Positions 5,995-8,645 of a DNA stretch of 8,645 bases are shown piece after piece. The notes beneath the pieces are model-generated. The model was not told the DNA's origin. It saw only the letters and a list, made by a program, of their open reading frames with translations, and did no database searches. The DNA comes from Candidatus Woesearchaeota archaeon (GTDB taxonomy: Archaea; Nanobdellota; Nanobdellia; Woesearchaeales; UBA525), in contig JAJPEB010000048.1 in NCBI GenBank assembly GCA_023252315.1, positions 1-8,645 of the forward strand. The letters run 5' to 3'. Each line of letters opens with the position of its first letter. Position 1 is the stretch's first letter. The translations under genes and the position numbers were made by a program.

Positions 5995-6762
5995 TCATGT
6001 GCATCCGCCCTTGGGGCAGATGGCGAACGTGGCGGTGTGCTCTGCCTTGCCCTTGACCGTGACCGTGAACGATCCGCCGCCATCGAGCCGCGAATGGTCT
6101 ATGTCCTGCCTGTCGAGGAATGCGAGCGGGGTCCCGAAATCGACGATCGCGTTCGCGCACTTCAGGTCATTCTCGGAGGAGAGCGTATCGGTGCCGAAGC
6201 TCATCGTCAGCGTGTAGTGGCAGCTCTCGCCGTCCTCGGCCACCGCCGCATAGTGGGTGCGCATCTTCTCGGTCGCCGCGACCTTCGCCAGGGGCTTGTC
6301 GGGGCCGAGGAAGACCTGCGAGGCCCCCTCGCCCTTGACGAGCGTGATGCTTCCCTGGACCGAGTCGGCCTTCGCCTGCGAGACCTGCCCTATGCCCGGC
6401 GGGTTCCTCCCGTTGCTCACCTGGATGCAGCAGAACGGCCCGACGTCGTTCTTCTTCTGCTCGTCGGTGAGGTCCGCCGCCTTCGGGCATCCCCAGCCCT
6501 GGCCCGCGGACGACCAGTAGAAGCCCGCTTTGGGGTCCTTGTCGTCGAGCTCGCCGCACGCGCCGTCCTTCCAGCACCTGCCCTTGCCGCCGCCGAGCGA
6601 GCCCGCGACGCCGTCGCACGCGCCAGCGGTCGTGAGGCGCTCGTCGAAGCTCGCGGAGCCGCCCGTGAGGATCTTGATCGCGAAGTAGCCGAGCGCGAGC
6701 GCGATCACGATGCCGATCATCCACATCATGACCTCGGACCCGACGCCGCGCCTGCCGCTCAT
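5995..6762 (-). CDS. Single-pass membrane protein with Cys-rich module (255 aa)
   Basis: The ATG at 6762-6760 overlaps the preceding gene's stop as ATGA. A G-rich stretch sits just upstream, but no clean GGAGG. The N-terminus MSGRRGVGSE is followed by a hydrophobic helix (about residues 11-33), resembling a class III (archaeal pilin-like) signal or a simple signal anchor; the E lies four residues after the RRG glycine. Residues 49-112 form a six-cysteine module (C49, C63, C69, WGC92P, C111, C112) matching the one in the upstream gene. The C-terminal part (about 130-255) has four more cysteines, ends KGGCT and has beta-like alternation; I do not recognise it. The paired cysteines suggest disulfides outside the membrane. 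The stop TGA at 5995-5997 overlaps an ATG at 5998 in the frame of the next gene, although that gene probably starts further down. Confidence 0.9.
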   Translation of the reverse strand: MSGRRGVGSEVMMWMIGIVIALALGYFAIKILTGGSASFDERLTTAGACDGVAGSLGGGKGRCWKDGACGELDDKDPKAGFYWSSAGQGWGCPKAADLTDEQKKNDVGPFCCIQVSNGRNPPGIGQVSQAKADSVQGSITLVKGEGASQVFLGPDKPLAKVAATEKMRTHYAAVAEDGESCHYTLTMSFGTDTLSSENDLKCANAIVDFGTPLAFLDRQDIDHSRLDGGGSFTVTVKGKAEHTATFAICPKGGCT

Positions 6763-8645
6763 GGCCCCTTCCCCGTCCCGACGTACTTCGGGAGGATCTT
6801 CTTCACGGTGAGGTCGAGGAAGAACATCGGCCAGCCGACGACCGTGAGCGTGACGCCAGCGTTGCCCGCCTTGTCGACCACGCGCACGCACATCGCGCGC
6901 ACGACGGGGTCGAGGTACTGCATCTCGGGCTGGCGGATCGTCGTGTACGCGTTGCCCGTCCTGTAGTCGGGGCACCACAGCGCCGCGCTCTGCTGGCCGC
7001 CCGCGAAGAGCGCGTTGAGGTAGCCGTCGAGGTTCGTGATGTACGCGACGCCGCGGTAGTCCTGGCATCCCGAGCCCGTGTCGTCGCAGAGGAACTTGAG
7101 GTGCGTGCCGACGGCGTCCGTCTGGATGCCCGCGATCGGGGCCGTGCGGTCGATCTTGATCTGCTGCGGCTTGCCCGCGCTGTAGATTATGGGCGCAGGA
7201 GGGCCCACGAGCGGGGATGCCGCCGTCGTTCCCGTCCCCTTCGCGTACACGCACAGGTACTGGTCCTGCATGTAGGGCTTGTCGAGCGTGAAGTCCCACC
7301 TCGCGACCGCGGGGTCCGTCCTCGTCGCGATGAACGGCTGGCCCATCCCGTCCTTCACGTCGACGTCCGCCTGGCACGAGATCCTGCTCGCCTTGTTGAG
7401 GCTGTTCTGGAAGAGCACGCCGACCTCGGGCGGGAGCTTCCCCGTCCCCACGTTCTTGATGAAGAGGTTGTACGCCGCGGAGTAGCCGGGGTCCGACACC
7501 GAGCCCATCCCCTGCGTGAGGCAGTCGTCGAGCTTCGCGAACGGCGTCGCGACCACGCGCCTGCCCGCCTCGTCGATCATGTAGTAGCGCGTCACGTCCT
7601 CGATCTTCTTGGGTGCGGGCAGCTTCGCGAAGTCGGGGCATGCGAGCACGGGGAGCGTCACGGGCGCGATGAGGCCCGGCCCCCCGCCCGCGGGAGGCAG
7701 CAGGGTCGTGTTGCCGACGATCACGTAGTAGACGTCCGTGCACTTCACGGGGTCCTCGCAGTTCGCGAAGAGGTGCTTGCTCTGCTCCCACTTCTGCGTG
7801 AGGCTGCCGTAGCGCACCGCGGGCTTGACCTGGAAGCGCATGACGACGGTCTGCTCGACGGTCTGCGTCGTGTGCGTGATGCCGCCGCCAGCGGCCGAGC
7901 CCACGATCTGGTCGTACTCGAGCGCGAGCTTGCCCGTGAGCGTGAACGTGTCGCCCGCGTCGTTGCTGCCGAACACGAGCCTGAAGTTCTTGTCCGCCAT
8001 GAACTTGTTGTAGGGGGCGGTGCCGCGCAGCTCGCCTGGCGCCGCGGCGGTGCCCGGGTTGAGCTGGACGCTCATGATGTCGGGGCTCGAGCTCAGGTCC
8101 TTGGGCCCCGTCACCGCCTTGAGCGCCTTGTCGACGAAGAGCTGGTCGGCGACCCTCGGCAGCACGCCGTTGCCTGCAGAGTTCTCGATCTTGAAGGTGA
8201 ACGTGGCCGCGGTCGGGGATGGCGTCGTCGCGCTCTTGCGGAACGGCCCCGTGACGCCGCACGTGTCGCAGGCCTGCACCTGCGCCTCGATCATGAGGTC
8301 GTAGGGCTGCTCCGCGAAGACCGGGATCGTGAGGCCGCCGCGCAGCGGGTCGCGGTTCTGGATCTGCATCGCGGTCCCCGCGTTGCGGATGTCGAGCTTG
8401 TACGGCTGGAGCACGATCTGGGGGACGGGCGAGGACGTCGATCCCGAGCCTCCCGTGCCCGTCGACTTGAGCGAGCAGCACATCTGGGCCTTGCCGCCGA
8501 CCGCGGGGCAGCCCCAGACCTTGAAGTAGTCGCGGTCGTACGTGGGAGGGCAGCCCGCGGACTCGTCCGCGCAGGCGTACTGCGGGTCGGTCGTGTCGCA
8601 GGTGTACGCGATCGAGGCGAGCGTCGCCGCTTCGTCGACCAGCTC
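6759..8645 (-). CDS. Exported Cys-rich protein with C-terminal Ig-like domain, 5' end missing
   Basis: The frame is open to the right edge, so the N-terminus and any signal or anchor lie outside; 628 residues are visible before the TGA at 6759-6761. An internal ATG at 8483 is not a credible start because the frame continues upstream with a sensible Cys-rich sequence. Visible residues 16-57 hold six cysteines ending in WGCP...CC, the same order as in the next gene. A Gly/Ser/Thr-rich linker follows. Visible residues about 495-604 look like an Ig-like (Big-type) repeat: IDRTAP at its start, then CDDTGSGC and VVDKAGNAG. The middle (about 75-495) has scattered cysteines and beta-rich sequence that I do not recognise. 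The stop overlaps the ATG of the next gene by four bases (ATGA), so the two are probably co-translated. Likely extracytoplasmic. The specific role is unknown. Confidence 0.88.
   Translation of the reverse strand, partial: ELVDEAATLASIAYTCDTTDPQYACADESAGCPPTYDRDYFKVWGCPAVGGKAQMCCSLKSTGTGGSGSTSSPVPQIVLQPYKLDIRNAGTAMQIQNRDPLRGGLTIPVFAEQPYDLMIEAQVQACDTCGVTGPFRKSATTPSPTAATFTFKIENSAGNGVLPRVADQLFVDKALKAVTGPKDLSSSPDIMSVQLNPGTAAAPGELRGTAPYNKFMADKNFRLVFGSNDAGDTFTLTGKLALEYDQIVGSAAGGGITHTTQTVEQTVVMRFQVKPAVRYGSLTQKWEQSKHLFANCEDPVKCTDVYYVIVGNTTLLPPAGGGPGLIAPVTLPVLACPDFAKLPAPKKIEDVTRYYMIDEAGRRVVATPFAKLDDCLTQGMGSVSDPGYSAAYNLFIKNVGTGKLPPEVGVLFQNSLNKASRISCQADVDVKDGMGQPFIATRTDPAVARWDFTLDKPYMQDQYLCVYAKGTGTTAASPLVGPPAPIIYSAGKPQQIKIDRTAPIAGIQTDAVGTHLKFLCDDTGSGCQDYRGVAYITNLDGYLNALFAGGQQSAALWCPDYRTGNAYTTIRQPEMQYLDPVVRAMCVRVVDKAGNAGVTLTVVGWPMFFLDLTVKKILPKYVGTGKGP

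Noticed and set aside
3887..6217. Long plus-strand open frame (776 codons) opposite the M23 peptidase gene
   Set aside because: It is very rich in Arg, Ala and Glu, has no domain pattern, and mirrors the GC-biased codons of the minus-strand gene, which has clear M23 motifs.
6762..8481. Long upstream extension of the 255-aa gene
   Set aside because: It overlaps the right-edge gene out of frame and has shadow composition; the ATGA junction at 6759-6762 gives a natural start.
1..8645. tRNA, rRNA, insertion sequence, integrase or attachment site
   Set aside because: I found no cloverleaf, rRNA core, transposase motif or terminal inverted repeats with target duplication by reading.

Overview
The window is GC-rich, and every gene I can support lies on the minus strand, so transcription runs from the right edge towards position 1. 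I see six protein genes, of which the first (right edge) and last (left edge) are cut by the window. Archaeal features are a TATA-like TTTATA box about 27 nt upstream of one start codon (3877-3885), stop/start overlaps of the ATGA and GTGA type, and N-termini of the style '[RK][RK]G + acidic residue(s) + hydrophobic segment' common in DPANN-group archaea. My best guess is a high-GC DPANN-type archaeon. This is inference: there is no marker gene in the window, and a bacterium cannot be ruled out. The proteins are not acid-rich, which argues against haloarchaea.

Layout in transcription order: (1) 8645-6759, a large exported protein with a Cys-rich module and a C-terminal Ig-like domain, 5' end missing; (2) 6762-5995, a single-pass membrane protein with a second copy of the Cys-rich module, start overlapping the previous stop (ATGA); (3) 5884-4064, a membrane-anchored M23 metallopeptidase with a Cys-rich C-terminal extension of unknown family; a gap of about 210 nt carrying a TATA-like box and an inverted repeat; (4) 3854-2823, a membrane-anchored protein of unknown family; (5) 2826-2317, a small membrane-anchored protein starting at GTG overlapping the previous stop (GTGA); a 164-nt gap with a hairpin; (6) 2152-1586, a small membrane-anchored protein with an Asp-rich loop; a 218-nt gap holding a regularly spaced series of hairpins; (7) 1367-<1, a membrane-anchored protein with an Amidase_2-like domain that seems to have lost its zinc ligands, followed by a second M23 domain cut by the window edge. 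Counting the cut right-edge gene, that makes seven genes, six of them with a visible N-terminus.

All six visible N-termini have a short basic tip, an [RK][RK]G motif (RKG or RRG) and one transmembrane segment. Most of the mass of each protein, with many cysteines, would therefore sit outside the membrane. Together they look like one envelope or surface apparatus: two peptidoglycan-hydrolase-type proteins, two proteins sharing a disulfide module, and three small anchored proteins of unknown function. No ATPase, prepilin peptidase or polytopic membrane protein is in view, so the link to a pilus or secretion machine rests only on the N-termini and the clustering. The most notable points are the degenerate amidase fused to M23, the HxH-to-HxD change in the intact M23 domain, the two M23 paralogues in one cluster, and the hairpin series upstream of the last gene.
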